A stretch of DNA of 64,000 nucleotides from Comamonas sp. SCN 67-35 (GCA_001725255.1 MEFV01000002.1:62001-126000), one strand, 5' to 3'; positions 27,944-39,033 are shown, numbered from the stretch's first letter. Translations and numbers: made by a program. The notes: generated from the letters alone by a model not told the origin.

Positions 27944-27960
27944 ATGGGTAACTATCGAAT

Positions 27961-28013
27961 GAATAGCTGTAAGCGCTTGTCAGGTAAGCGCAAAACCCTG
28001 ATTTGAATCAGAT
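27961..28013 (+). repeat. Dispersed ~50-bp hairpin repeat, copy 2
   Basis: ATAGCT, then GCGCTT-GTCAGGT-AAGCGC, then CCTGATTTGA. It lies between marR and emrA and contains the marR stop codon (28008-28010). Same orientation on the plus strand as copy 1. Confidence 0.8.
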
Positions 28014-28493
28014 ATCCGGGTTGTCGGGAGCGGCGATGTTGCGCTCCATGCGGGTGAGCAGCGCCCGCAGCTGCGCCTCTTCGTCGGCGCTGATGCCGCT
28101 CATCAGATCCTGTTGCACCACGGCGAGCATGGCGGGCAGTTCGGCGGCAACGCGCTGGCCCTCGGCGGTCAGCGAGATGTGGACCACGCGCCGGTCGGTC
28201 TCGGAACGCTCGCGCGCGCACAGGCCCTTGGCCACCAGCCGGTCGACCAGGCGGGTCAGCCCGCCCGTGTCGAGCCCGCAGCGGCGCGCCAGCTCCGTGG
28301 CTGTGGCGGGGGAGCCATGGCGCAGGCACAGCAGCGGGCGCCACTGCGCGTCGGTCAGGCCGATCGGCCCCATGCGCCGGTCTATCGTGGCCACGATCTG
28401 CGTGACGACGCGGCGCAGCTGCCGGCCCAGGCTGTAGCCCGGGTCGTAGGGCGCGGGGCTCACGGCCGCGGCGATGGCTGGGTCTTCCGGCAT
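28008..28493 (-). CDS. MarR-family transcriptional regulator
   Basis: 161 aa with a winged-helix fold: the recognition region ATATELARRCGLDTGGLTRLVDRL (residues about 63-86, shown in part) and the wing ARERSETDRRVVHISLTAEG are typical. It heads the operon with emrA and emrB, and a dyad-symmetric site lies just upstream of its start, so it is most likely an autorepressor relieved by a drug or aromatic ligand. The stop codon falls within a dispersed repeat. Confidence 0.93.
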   Translation of the reverse strand: MPEDPAIAAAVSPAPYDPGYSLGRQLRRVVTQIVATIDRRMGPIGLTDAQWRPLLCLRHGSPATATELARRCGLDTGGLTRLVDRLVAKGLCARERSETDRRVVHISLTAEGQRVAAELPAMLAVVQQDLMSGISADEEAQLRALLTRMERNIAAPDNPDI

Positions 28494-28508
28494 GGCGCGA
28501 TTGTATTT

Positions 28509-28535
28509 GTTTGAGCAGCAATTGTTGTCTCAAAC
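28509..28535. promoter_or_regulatory. Probable MarR operator and marR promoter
   Basis: GTTTGAG (28509-28515) and CTCAAAC (28529-28535) are perfect inverted 7-mers around a central CAATTG. On the minus strand a -10-like TACAAT (complement of 28500-28505) lies only 6 bp before the marR ATG, which would give a leaderless or nearly leaderless mRNA. Binding here would block the promoter. Confidence 0.7.
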
Positions 28536-28578
28536 ATGACGGCCCCGGGCGGCTGCCCGCGTGCGGGCGCGCGCCGCG

Positions 28579-31380
28579 TCAGGGGGCGGGGTGTTCGTGC
28601 ACCAGCCGCTCGCGCAGCGCGTCGGCGCTCATGGGGCGGCCGTACCAATACCCCTGGCCCAGATCGCAGCCCTGGGCGCGCAGGAATTCATGCTGCTCGC
28701 GCGTCTCCACGCCTTCGGCGATGACCCGGATGCCCAGCTGGTGCGCCATGGCGATGATCGCGTTGCACAGCACGCGGTCTTCCCCGGAGTCGGGCAGCTT
28801 GCTCACGAAGCTGCGGTCGATCTTGAGGAAATCGATCGTGAAGCGCTTGAGGTAGGACAGCGACGAGTAGCCGGTGCCGAAGTCGTCCAGCGCCACCTTC
28901 AGGCCCGCCGCCTGCAGCTCCAGCATCTTGGCGCTCGTGGCCTTGTCGACATCCAGCAGCACGCCTTCGGTGATTTCCACCGTCAGGTTGTCGGTGGGCA
29001 GCGACAGCTGGCGCAGCCAGCCGAGCCAGTCCTGCACGTGCTGCTCGCTCGCATGCAGCTGCCTGGGAGAGACGTTCACGCTCAGGGAGAAACCGTCCCA
29101 CACCGTATGGCGCCACTCGGCCAGCTGGCGCGCGGCTTCGCGAAAGACCCAGTCGCCCAGCGCCACGATCAGCCCCGATTCCTCCGCGGCGGGGATGAAT
29201 TCGGCCGGGCTGACCATGCCGTGCAGCGGATGCGCCCAGCGCACCAGCGCCTCGGCCTTGACGGTGCGCAGCGTGGCCATCTCCACGATGGGCTGGTAGT
29301 GCAGCATGAACTGCTCGCGCTCCAGGCCTTTTTCCAGCTCGTGCAGCAGCTGCAGCCGCCACTGCTCCTCGCGCAGCATCTCGGGCTCGAAGCGCAAGAA
29401 GCGGTTGCGCCCCTGTTCCTTGGAGGCATACATCGCCAGGTCGGCGTGCCTGAGCAGCTGCGCGCTGGCGCTGGCGTCCGAGGGGTAGAACGCGATGCCC
29501 GCGCTCACCGAGATGTGCACGGTGTTGTGCCGCAGCTCATAGGGCTGCACGATGGCCTGCAGCACCTTCTCGCACACCCGCGCCACATCGCTCTCGTGCT
29601 GCACGTCCTTGAGGATCAGCGTGAATTCGTCGCCGCCCAGGCGCGCCACTTGGTCGGTGGCGCGCACACAGGTGAGCAGGCGGCGCGAGACTTCCTGCAG
29701 CAGCGCGTCGCCTTCGTCGTGCCCGAAGGTGTCGTTGACCTCCTTGAACAGGTCCAGGTCCAGGAACACCAGCGCCATGGGCAGGCCGCTGGCGCGCGCG
29801 TGTTCCATCCCGGCCGAGAGGCGCTGTTCGAACATCTGGCGGTTGGCCAGGCCCGTGAGGTGGTCGAAGTGCGCCTGGTGCCAGATGCTCGCCTCGCGCG
29901 TTCGCTCCTCGGTCACATCGGAGAACAGCCCGACGCGGCAGGCCACGCTGCCGTCGTCGTTGTACGCGGTGGAGATTTCCAGGTGCTCGATGAAGTCCTC
30001 GCCCTTCTTGCGCCGGTTGTAGATGTCGCCGCTCCAGGAGCCGGTGGCCTCCAGGCTCTCCCACATCGCCTGGTAGAAGGGCCTGTCGTGCTTGCCCGAG
30101 CTCAGCAGGTTCATCCGGCGGCCCAGGATGTCGGCGGGGGTATAGCCGGTGATGGTGGTGAACGCGGGGTTGATGTCCTGCACGACCCCGTCGGCATCGG
30201 TCACGACGATGGCATCGCGCGTGCTCTGGTAGACGATGTTGGCGCGGCGCATCGACGCCTCGGCGCGCTTGCGCTGGCCGATGTCGATCAGCATGCCGAT
30301 GGTGGCGGGCGCCTGCCCCAGCCGCATGGCCGAGCCGAAAACCTCCACGTCGATGGGCGTGCCGTCGGCGCGCAGCGCCTTGCATTCGTAGCGCGCGCTG
30401 TGCGTGCGGCCGCTGAGCCGCTCGCCGATGCTGCGCGAGACCTGCTCCCAGACCTTCGCGGGAAACAGGCGCCGCGCCTCGAAACCGGCTCGCAGCTCGT
30501 CCAGCGAATAGCCCAGCAGTTCGGCAAAGCGGTCGTTCCGGTAGGTCAGCCGCATCCGCTCGTCGAGCATGTAGATGCCGACGACGCTGTTTTGCGCCAG
30601 CCCGTCGAACATGGCCTGCATCTGCGCCAGGGCCTCGCGCTCGGTGCGCACGTCGAGCAGCAGCTGCGCGATGCGCTCGCCGGAGGTGTTCAGGGCCTGC
30701 GCCAGTTCACCGAACTCGCCGCCGGTCTGCACCGTCACGCGCGTGACGTAGCGCCCCTGCGCCATGGAGCGGCACTGGTGCGTCAGCGCACGGATGGGCG
30801 CCAGCACATGGCGCGTGAACAGCACGTAGCCCAGCGCCAGCAGCAGCAGGTCCAGCACAAAGAGCAGCGTGGTGCTGAGGCTGGCATGGCGCTGCACCCG
30901 CGCGGCGTGCCGCACCAGCGCATCGATGAGCGACTCGGTGTGCGCGAGCACTTCGTCGCTCGCGTCCAGCACCTGCGCCACTTGCGCGGCGCTGGCGTGC
31001 CCGGTCGCGGGAAGCCCGGAAAGCAGCGTCTGGTAATGCTGCCAGCGGGTCTCCACGGTCTGCAGCAGGGGTTGCAGATCGGCCTGCACCGGCGCCACGC
31101 GCAGGCCGAAGGCGCTACCCCCCGAGCGCAGCGCGCCCCACGCGGTCGCGAAGTCCTGCTGGTACCGGGCCAATGGCGCGCCCTCACCCACGGCCGGCGC
31201 GGCCAGCGCCTGCAGGCCCGCGCGCTGGGCCAGCATGCGCATCCTGCCTGCCACGTCGAGCGTGGCGGCGATGGTGTCCGAGCGGTGCAGCAGATACTGC
31301 ACCGTGAGCACGTTCGCGGCCGCCAGCAGCGCAACGGCCGCCAGCGCCGCGAGCGCCTTGGCGCGCAAGGTCACGAGCAT
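28579..31380 (-). CDS. Membrane-bound PAS-GGDEF-EAL cyclic-di-GMP enzyme
   Basis: 933 aa: membrane helix about 7-29, periplasmic PilJ-like nitrate/nitrite-sensor-type helical domain (about 35-165, with LDVAGRMRMLAQRAG), second helix about 170-190, HAMP (about 190-245), two PAS domains (about 255-370 and 375-495), GGDEF with an intact GGDEF motif at 582-586 and an I-site RATD five residues before it, and EAL at 710-712 in KAEALVRW. Both catalytic halves look complete, so it could make and break cyclic-di-GMP. Transcribed 37 bp after a chemoreceptor gene, probably as one unit. Confidence 0.93.
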   Translation of the reverse strand: MLVTLRAKALAALAAVALLAAANVLTVQYLLHRSDTIAATLDVAGRMRMLAQRAGLQALAAPAVGEGAPLARYQQDFATAWGALRSGGSAFGLRVAPVQADLQPLLQTVETRWQHYQTLLSGLPATGHASAAQVAQVLDASDEVLAHTESLIDALVRHAARVQRHASLSTTLLFVLDLLLLALGYVLFTRHVLAPIRALTHQCRSMAQGRYVTRVTVQTGGEFGELAQALNTSGERIAQLLLDVRTEREALAQMQAMFDGLAQNSVVGIYMLDERMRLTYRNDRFAELLGYSLDELRAGFEARRLFPAKVWEQVSRSIGERLSGRTHSARYECKALRADGTPIDVEVFGSAMRLGQAPATIGMLIDIGQRKRAEASMRRANIVYQSTRDAIVVTDADGVVQDINPAFTTITGYTPADILGRRMNLLSSGKHDRPFYQAMWESLEATGSWSGDIYNRRKKGEDFIEHLEISTAYNDDGSVACRVGLFSDVTEERTREASIWHQAHFDHLTGLANRQMFEQRLSAGMEHARASGLPMALVFLDLDLFKEVNDTFGHDEGDALLQEVSRRLLTCVRATDQVARLGGDEFTLILKDVQHESDVARVCEKVLQAIVQPYELRHNTVHISVSAGIAFYPSDASASAQLLRHADLAMYASKEQGRNRFLRFEPEMLREEQWRLQLLHELEKGLEREQFMLHYQPIVEMATLRTVKAEALVRWAHPLHGMVSPAEFIPAAEESGLIVALGDWVFREAARQLAEWRHTVWDGFSLSVNVSPRQLHASEQHVQDWLGWLRQLSLPTDNLTVEITEGVLLDVDKATSAKMLELQAAGLKVALDDFGTGYSSLSYLKRFTIDFLKIDRSFVSKLPDSGEDRVLCNAIIAMAHQLGIRVIAEGVETREQHEFLRAQGCDLGQGYWYGRPMSADALRERLVHEHPAP

Positions 31381-31417
31381 GGGTCAGTGATTCGGGGAGC
31401 GCCCGGGAGCGGCGGGC

Positions 31418-33130
31418 TCAGAAATCTTCCCAATCCTCGCCCGGGTGGGCGTGGGCCAATGCCCTGGGCTGGGGTGCGGCGACCCGCCTGGCCGTGGCGG
31501 CGGGCCGTGGAACCGGGCGTTCGCCGATGGCGGGCCTGGAGGAGGCCGATGGCACCGATGCGGGCGCGCGCGTGTCCGGGTCTTGCGGGTGCGCTTGCAG
31601 CTTGAAGGTGGAAACGGATCGCACCATCTCCCCAGCCTGGCTCTGCAGGCTGCCCGCGGCCGCGGACATTTCCTCCACCAGGGCGGCGTTCTGCTGCGTC
31701 ACCTGGTCCATCTGGGTGATGGCGTCGCCCACCTGAGCCACGCCCTGGCTTTGTTCCCGGCTGGCCGCGCTGATCTCGCCCATGAGGTCGGTGACGCGGC
31801 GGATGCCGCTCACCACCTTGCCCATGGTCTCGCCCGCCCGGTCGGCCAGCGCGGTGCCCTGCCCGACGCGCGCGACGCTGGCGTCGATGAGCTGCTTGAT
31901 CTCCTTGGCGGCCGCGGCCGAGCGCCCCGCGAGTGAGCGCACTTCGCTGGCCACCACGGCAAAGCCCCGCCCCTGCTCGCCCGCGCGCGCGGCTTCGACG
32001 GCCGCGTTGAGCGCGAGGATGTTGGTCTGGAAGGCGATCGAGTCGATCACGGCGATGATGTCGGCGATCTTCTGGCTGTCGCCGCTGATCGCGCGCATGG
32101 TCTGTACCACGTCGCTCACCACCTGGCCGGCTTCCTCGGCGACGCCGCACGCGCCTAGCGCCAGCTGGTTGGCCTGCTGCGCGTTGTCGGTGTTCTGGCG
32201 CACGGTGGCGCTGAGTTGCTCCATCGATGCGGCGGTCTGCTCCAGCGCGCTCGCCTGCTCCTCGGTGCGCGAGCTCAGGTCCAGGTTGGCCTGCGCGATC
32301 TGGCTGCTGGCGCTGGCGACGCTCTCGGAGCTGCCGCGGATGTTGGCCACCACCTGGTGCAGGCTCTGCAGCATCTGCGCCAGCGCCTGCATCAGCTGGC
32401 TGGTTTCGTCCGTGCCGCGCGGGTGTACCTGCACCGAAAGGTCTCCGGCGGCCACGGCCTGCGCCACGTTCACGGCCTTGCGCAGCGGCCGCGTGATGGC
32501 GCGGATGATCCACAGCGCCAGCAGGACCGCGGCCACCAGGCCGATGAGCAAGGTGATGGCTACCGCCGTCTGGATGGCGCGCACGTTCTCGCCGGCCGTG
32601 CGGCTGTCACCGTCGAGCACCTGCTGCTGAAAGGCCTGCAGGTCGGTGATCGCCTTCATGTAGTCGGCCCGCACGGCATTGGCCGTCTCCGACAGGTAGC
32701 CCTGCGCCGCGCCAGCCCCCGACTTGTTGTATTCCGCGAAGAAGCGCTCCTGCGTCTCGGTGTAGCGCGCCTGCTGGGCGAGGATGGCGCCCAGCAGCTC
32801 CTGCGCGCGGTCGGCTTTCATCTCGCCCTTGAGCTGCCCCAGGATTTCGTCGATGCGCTTGCGCGATACCGGCACCTGGTTCTTGGCGTTCTGGAAGGCC
32901 TCGATGTCGCTTTCCAGCAGGACGTTGCGCATCGCCAGTGCGATCAGGGTGATCTGGCGCTCCACCTCGTGCAGCGCCAGCACGCGCGGGATGCGCTCCT
33001 GCGTCACCGCCTTGAAGCTCTGTTCCACCGGGGTGGCCTTCCACAGTGCGACGGCGCCGGTGACCACCAGCAGCAGCGCCATCAATGCAAAGCCCAGGGC
33101 CAGGCGGGTTGCGATTTTCATGTCTTTCAT
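31418..33130 (-). CDS. Methyl-accepting chemotaxis protein (4HB-type sensor)
   Basis: 570 aa: N-terminal helix (about 10-30), a periplasmic four-helix-bundle sensor with the MCP-typical [16 protein letters not shown], second helix near 190-210, HAMP, and the MCP signalling domain with the conserved hairpin tip [20 protein letters not shown]. The C-terminal tail ends ...HPGEDWEDF, which resembles the CheR/CheB docking pentapeptide type of tail (W/F-rich). Ligand unknown. Likely co-transcribed with the GGDEF-EAL gene downstream. Confidence 0.93.
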   Translation of the reverse strand: MKDMKIATRLALGFALMALLLVVTGAVALWKATPVEQSFKAVTQERIPRVLALHEVERQITLIALAMRNVLLESDIEAFQNAKNQVPVSRKRIDEILGQLKGEMKADRAQELLGAILAQQARYTETQERFFAEYNKSGAGAAQGYLSETANAVRADYMKAITDLQAFQQQVLDGDSRTAGENVRAIQTAVAITLLIGLVAAVLLALWIIRAITRPLRKAVNVAQAVAAGDLSVQVHPRGTDETSQLMQALAQMLQSLHQVVANIRGSSESVASASSQIAQANLDLSSRTEEQASALEQTAASMEQLSATVRQNTDNAQQANQLALGACGVAEEAGQVVSDVVQTMRAISGDSQKIADIIAVIDSIAFQTNILALNAAVEAARAGEQGRGFAVVASEVRSLAGRSAAAAKEIKQLIDASVARVGQGTALADRAGETMGKVVSGIRRVTDLMGEISAASREQSQGVAQVGDAITQMDQVTQQNAALVEEMSAAAGSLQSQAGEMVRSVSTFKLQAHPQDPDTRAPASVPSASSRPAIGERPVPRPAATARRVAAPQPRALAHAHPGEDWEDF

Positions 33131-33197
33131 GGGCGGCTTGAAGTGACTGACGGATACCGAATGTTACAGGAGCCGTCGCCAAGACCATCGGCGCAAA

Positions 33198-33229
33198 AAA
33201 AGACCGCCCCGATCAAGGGGCGGTCTTGT
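33198..33229 (-). terminator. Rho-independent terminator of the nirK gene
   Basis: AAGACCGCCCC and GGGGCGGTCTT form an 11-bp stem around a GATCAA-type loop (33200-33227), with a run of A on the left giving a U-tail on the minus strand. It lies 15 bp beyond the nirK stop. Confidence 0.92.
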
Positions 33230-33242
33230 TGCCGGCGCAGCT

Positions 33243-35225
33243 TCAGCGCTGTGCCTTGACCTGGTCCGCCGTGACGAGCTTGCCCTGGTTGCCCCACGAG
33301 GTGCGTTCGTGGTTGGCGATGTCGGCCACGTCGGCGTCCGAAAGTGCCTCGGCGAACGGCGGCATGGGGCTGGGGTAGGAGACGCCGTCGATCGCCACGC
33401 CGCTCAGGCCGTGCAGGATGGTGCGCAGCTGCATGGTCGGATCGGCGTCGAGCACGGCAGCGTTCTTCACCAGCGGCGGGAAGGCGCCGGGCAGGCCCGT
33501 GCCCGTCGCCTGGTGGCAGGCCGCGCAGTTGGCGGTGTACAGCTGCTCGCCGCGCTGTGCGTCGAATTTGTACGGGCCGCTTGCGGCCGGGGCCACTGCG
33601 GGCGCCGCGGCCTGGGCCGCGCCGCCGGGGATCTTGCTGATGTTGGGCTTGCCCAGCGCCTGACCGGGCTTGCGAATGTCCAGCACGCCGGCCGCGCCCT
33701 TGTCCAGGTGCGCGAAGGCATGGTCGACGAAGACGTATTCGCCCGCATCCGGAATCACCAGGTCGAACACCGTGCCCTCGCCCGGCGCCACGGTGTAGGT
33801 GGAGACGTGGCTGCGCGAGTGCTTCGGATCGCCGTCGGTGTAGACCTTGTCGAAGATGGCGCCGACGACGTGGAACGCGCTCCACATGCTGGGTCCGGCG
33901 TTGACCACGTACAGGCGCACGCGCTGGCCCGGCTCGGCCGTGAGCGGGTGGTCCTTGTACTGGAAGGCAACGCCGTTGAAGGCGACGATATCGGGCTGCA
34001 TCTTCTGCATCTTGCCGAAGTCCGGCCCCATCAGGTTGCCCGAGATCTGCTGCGTGTACCACTCGCTTTGCACCAGCACGTATTCCTTGTCGGCCTTGGG
34101 GCGCGGATCGTCCGCCGGGTCGACGACGATCGCGCCGTACATGCCGTTGGCCATGTGCAACAGGATGGGCGGCGTGCCGCAGTGGTAGACGAAGACGCCG
34201 GGCACCTTGGCCTCGAAGGTGAATTCGATCTGCTCGCCCGGCATGATGTCGGCGAAGCTGGTGTTCGGCGGCGTGAGCGCCGAGTGGAAGTCGATCGAGT
34301 GGTGCATCGTCGCCTTGTTGCGCAGCACCACCTTGACCATCTGCCCCTGCTTGACGTGCAGGGTCGGGCCGGGCACCGAGCCGCCGAACGGCCAGGCCTT
34401 GTACTTCACGCCGCTGGCGATTTCCACGTCCTTGTCGGAGATGTCGATGTTGAGCGTGACTTCCTTGCCCTGGGTCAGGGGCGGCAGGGATGCGTCGTGC
34501 GCCTGCTTGACGGGTTCCTTGCTCATCAGCTGCAGTGGCGACACCGCGGCGGCCGCGGCCGCGGGCGTGGGCGCCTTGACGTTCATGCTGCTTTGCAGGC
34601 CGGCGACGAGGAAGAACACGACGGCCGCGACACCGGCGAGGATGCCGGTCTGCGCCCACCAGGCGACGCGCGGCGCGTCCGAGAGGCGCCGCTCGCGCCA
34701 TTCGGCAACCCAGCTCCAGGCGGGCCATTTGAGTTCGATGAAGTAGTCCAGGCTGTAGGGGCTGGTGCCGGCGCGGTGGTTGATGGCGATCAGCACCGCG
34801 AAGATCAGCACGTAGATGAGGCCCACGCCGGTGTTGGAGGCGCCGATGGTGTACGGGCCGCCGAAACCGCCCGCGGTGCTCCAGATCAGCAAGCTGTAGA
34901 GCGCGCCGATCACATAGACCGTTCGCCGCGCGAAGCCGAACAGCAGGGCCAGCGCCAGCAGCGTGGTGGCGATGCGCGTGAGCCAGAGGAAGGTGTCCGC
35001 GTGCGGCTCGACAATCGCGATCCAGAGGTTGAACCACCAGGCCGACCAGGCGGGCTGGCCGTCGGCGGCGTTGCGCAGGTAGCCCGCGTAGTTGGACGAG
35101 AAGCCGGGCATCCAGGTGAACGCGGCATTGACGATCCAGATGATGCCGAAGGCCACGCGCAGCGCGGCGGTGGAGAGCGCCGACCAGGTATCCGGGGGCG
35201 TACTGGGAGAGGAATCGTTGCTCAC
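33243..35225 (-). CDS. nirK: Copper nitrite reductase fused to an N-terminal membrane domain and a C-terminal cytochrome c
   Basis: 660 aa; a plain NirK is about 340-380. Residues 1-211 hold about five membrane helices (DoxX-like in appearance). Residues about 225-525 are the two-cupredoxin NirK core: type 1 copper ligands H309, C349, H357, M362; type 2 ligands H314, H348, H502; catalytic D312 and H452. The short CGTPPILLH loop is of the class II/III kind rather than the Alcaligenes kind. Residues about 550-645 form a cytochrome c domain with CAACH (567-571) and probable Met621. It reduces nitrite to NO at the periplasmic face. GTG start at 35225 with ribosome site ggaag. No clear FNR/NNR box was found upstream. 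Confidence 0.92.
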   Translation of the reverse strand: MSNDSSPSTPPDTWSALSTAALRVAFGIIWIVNAAFTWMPGFSSNYAGYLRNAADGQPAWSAWWFNLWIAIVEPHADTFLWLTRIATTLLALALLFGFARRTVYVIGALYSLLIWSTAGGFGGPYTIGASNTGVGLIYVLIFAVLIAINHRAGTSPYSLDYFIELKWPAWSWVAEWRERRLSDAPRVAWWAQTGILAGVAAVVFFLVAGLQSSMNVKAPTPAAAAAAVSPLQLMSKEPVKQAHDASLPPLTQGKEVTLNIDISDKDVEIASGVKYKAWPFGGSVPGPTLHVKQGQMVKVVLRNKATMHHSIDFHSALTPPNTSFADIMPGEQIEFTFEAKVPGVFVYHCGTPPILLHMANGMYGAIVVDPADDPRPKADKEYVLVQSEWYTQQISGNLMGPDFGKMQKMQPDIVAFNGVAFQYKDHPLTAEPGQRVRLYVVNAGPSMWSAFHVVGAIFDKVYTDGDPKHSRSHVSTYTVAPGEGTVFDLVIPDAGEYVFVDHAFAHLDKGAAGVLDIRKPGQALGKPNISKIPGGAAQAAAPAVAPAASGPYKFDAQRGEQLYTANCAACHQATGTGLPGAFPPLVKNAAVLDADPTMQLRTILHGLSGVAIDGVSYPSPMPPFAEALSDADVADIANHERTSWGNQGKLVTADQVKAQR

Positions 35226-35364
35226 GGGAGCTTCCTTTTTTTGGGCTGACAGAAAAACGAGAACGCGTGCATCGACGTTGCTGTCGAGTTGGGAATCAGT
35301 AAAAACCCGTAGTCTATTGAAGCCAACCTAAAGGCACATCGTTTGTGAGTGTATTGCGCGCGGC
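35226..35364. promoter_or_regulatory. nirK upstream region
   Basis: 139 bp, lower in GC than its surroundings, between hemB and nirK on the same strand. On the minus strand TTGGCT and TTTACT are 17 bp apart and could be -35 and -10 boxes. A CACA-N5-TGTG dyad occurs near 35335-35347. No TTGAT-N4-ATCAA site was found, so oxygen/NO control cannot be assigned. Confidence 0.4.
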
Positions 35365-37135
<1,771 letters not shown>

Positions 37136-37139
37136 TGCC

Positions 37140-37520
37140 TCAGGCCTTGAGGAGCGCGCCCGCCAGCACCATGAGCGTGAGCACCACGGTGGGCAGCAGC
37201 GTGAGAGCGAAGCCGGGCGCGCGGCTGGCGGGGTTCTTCACGTACTGCTGGCGGTAGAGCAGGCGGCCGGCGAGCCAGACCGCGCCGATGCCGGCCACCA
37301 CCGCCTGCGGCCAGTAGAGGCCGGCGATCAGGAGCACCGGCAGGAAGGCGACGATCTGCTCCAGCGTGTTCTGCTGCACGCGAAACGCGCGGTTGAAGGC
37401 CTCATCGCCCGTGGTGCTGGGCGCCATCACGTGGCTCTTCATGCGGGCACGGCCCACGAGCACGGTGAAGGCAAGGTATTCGAGCACGGCCAGCGAGGCG
37501 ACGATATGGACGGTGTTCAC
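37140..37520 (-). CDS. MAPEG-family membrane protein
   Basis: 126 aa with four predicted membrane helices and the MAPEG pattern RAFRVQQNTLEQIVAFLPVL (residues about 44-63). Eukaryotic members are microsomal glutathione transferases and eicosanoid enzymes; bacterial members are mostly uncharacterised. Converges on the ligase-like gene, 4 bp apart. Confidence 0.88.
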   Translation of the reverse strand: MNTVHIVASLAVLEYLAFTVLVGRARMKSHVMAPSTTGDEAFNRAFRVQQNTLEQIVAFLPVLLIAGLYWPQAVVAGIGAVWLAGRLLYRQQYVKNPASRAPGFALTLLPTVVLTLMVLAGALLKA

Positions 37521-37553
37521 GGGGGGTTCTCCTGGGCCGACTAGGGGCCGGTT

Positions 37554-38384
37554 TCACAATGGCTTGGCTGCGGGTGCTTCCCCGTAGCGGGGCCGGGTCG
37601 CCTGCTCGTAGGCGGCGCGCATCTGGTAGGTGGCGCTGCCCCAGCGGCTGTCCGGCGGCAGGTAGCGCAGCCAGCTCAGGCGCGACAGGTGCTGCGTCAG
37701 TGCGGTGCGAAAGGCGTGGCCGCGCACGGGGCTTGCCACCCAGGCATCCCAGAGGGGTCGCGCCGCTTCGCGCTGCCCCGCCAGGTGCAGGCAACCCGCG
37801 GTGGACCAGAGGTAGCCCAGCGCGTCGCGCACCTGGCGCAGCTCCAGGGGCAAGGCGTTGGCGCCCGCGCCGTCCACGCCGGTGCAGGCAAGCCCTTGGT
37901 CGGCGCAGACCCTCAGGTCGCTTGCCAGCGCGCCGCGCAGGCTCAGGCCGGCCGCGTGCGCGGCGTCGATCAGGGCCAGCCCCTGCCGCCAGAGCGTGAG
38001 CAGTGCGTCAGCCCCGTCGGAGTCGGCCGCGTGCAGCGCGTCCTCCAGCGTGGTGGGGGTGTGCGAGCCGCTGCCCGGATCGCGCAGCAGCAGGCCGTCG
38101 TCGTGGCTCGCAAGCACCTGCGCCGCGCGCAGGCCGTGGGCGTCCAGGGCCTGCAGGCCTTGTCGTTGTGTCGCGACGTCGGCGGCGGGCGGCAGGCGCA
38201 GTGCCGGCGTGTGCGACAGCCGCGCCACGAGCGCCAGCAGGCGCCGTTGCAAAGGGTGGCCGAATGCGCCGGCGCGCCAGAGCCAGACGTGGCCGTCGCC
38301 CAGCCTGTAGCACGCCAGCGGCCCGCTCTGAGTGGGCAGATGCTGTGCGAGGAAGGCGGCGTAATCGGGTTGCAGGTCGGCCAT
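37554..38384 (-). CDS. Conserved-looking protein of unknown function
   Basis: 276 aa, soluble, beginning MADLQPDYAAFLAQHLPT. Parts (LLLRDPGSGSHTP, a helical ALIDAAHAAGLSLRGALASDLRV) are faintly reminiscent of lipopolysaccharide-core kinase folds, but no catalytic motif is clear and I do not assign a function. An earlier in-frame ATG at 38405 is possible. Upstream of a MAPEG gene on the same strand. Confidence 0.6.
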   Translation of the reverse strand: MADLQPDYAAFLAQHLPTQSGPLACYRLGDGHVWLWRAGAFGHPLQRRLLALVARLSHTPALRLPPAADVATQRQGLQALDAHGLRAAQVLASHDDGLLLRDPGSGSHTPTTLEDALHAADSDGADALLTLWRQGLALIDAAHAAGLSLRGALASDLRVCADQGLACTGVDGAGANALPLELRQVRDALGYLWSTAGCLHLAGQREAARPLWDAWVASPVRGHAFRTALTQHLSRLSWLRYLPPDSRWGSATYQMRAAYEQATRPRYGEAPAAKPL

Positions 38385-38410
38385 GGCGTGGGGCGCGCCG
38401 ATCATAAGAC

Positions 38411-38424
38411 GGCCGGGCCCGGCC
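38411..38424. other. 14-bp perfect palindrome in intergenic DNA
   Basis: GGCCGGGCCCGGCC between pncC and the unknown gene; the remaining ~115 bp of this gap shows nothing else recognisable. Confidence 0.5.
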
Positions 38425-38514
38425 GCGACGCGGTGCGCCGACCATCCGCGTGACCGTTGGGGTTTCATGCCGGCGGGCCGCTGGATGCGCCGCGGCGGGG
38501 CGGGCGCGTTCGGT

Positions 38515-39030
38515 TCAGGCCAGCAGCGCCAGCAGCCGCGTGAGCGCGTGCTGCACGGTGGCGGCGCGCACCTGCGCGCGGTCTCCGGCGAAATGCCGCG
38601 CCTCGCTGTGCGTCTGCCCGGCCACGCACCAGCCGAACCAGACCGTGCCCACCGGCTTGCCGGGGCTGGCGCCGCCGGGGCCGGCCACGCCCGTCACCGA
38701 CACGCTGGCCTGCGCGTGTGAGCGGGCAATGGCGCCTTCGGCCATCGCGCGCGCCACGGGCTCGCTCACCGCGCCATGCGTTTCGATGAGCGGCGCGGGC
38801 ACGCCCAGCAGTTCGGTCTTGGCGGCGTTGGAGTAGGTGACGAAGCCGCGCTCGAACCACAGGCTGGACCCGGCGAGCGCGGTGCAGGCGGCCGAGATCA
38901 GCCCGCCGGTGCAGCTTTCGGCCGTGGCGAGCATTTCGCGGCGCGCCAGCAGCCGGCTGGAAATTTGAGTCAAAACGGACTCCAGCGCTTGTCCGTCAAG
39001 CGTTGGCAGCTCCGTATTTGAGAGCGCCAT
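38515..39030 (-). CDS. pncC: Nicotinamide-nucleotide amidohydrolase (CinA C-terminal family)
   Basis: 171 aa. PncC converts NMN to nicotinate mononucleotide in NAD salvage. Family motifs LATAESCTGGLISAACT (about residues 34-50), GFVTYSNAAKTELLGVP and SVTGVAGPGGASPGKPVGTV are intact. The first ~23 codons consist of a dispersed repeat, so the true ancestral start may have lain downstream, or the repeat now encodes the N-terminal helix. Third gene after thiL and pgpA; 3 bp after the pgpA stop. Confidence 0.93.
   Translation of the reverse strand: MALSNTELPTLDGQALESVLTQISSRLLARREMLATAESCTGGLISAACTALAGSSLWFERGFVTYSNAAKTELLGVPAPLIETHGAVSEPVARAMAEGAIARSHAQASVSVTGVAGPGGASPGKPVGTVWFGWCVAGQTHSEARHFAGDRAQVRAATVQHALTRLLALLA
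38962..39022 (-). repeat. Dispersed ~50-bp hairpin repeat, copy 3
   Basis: On the minus strand: GAGCTGCCAA, CGCTTG-ACGGA-CAAGCG, then GTCCGTTTTGACTCAAAT. It encodes about residues 4-23 of pncC in frame. Confidence 0.8.
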
Positions 39031-39033
39031 GGC

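Noticed and set aside
28561..31605. 1014-codon frame opposite the GGDEF-EAL gene
   Set aside because: No domain or composition resembling a real protein; the minus-strand frame has a full, ordered domain set.
35226..35364. FNR/NNR-type site before nirK
   Set aside because: No TTGAT-N4-ATCAA or close variant was found; the CACA-N5-TGTG dyad does not match a known nitrite/NO regulator well enough to call.
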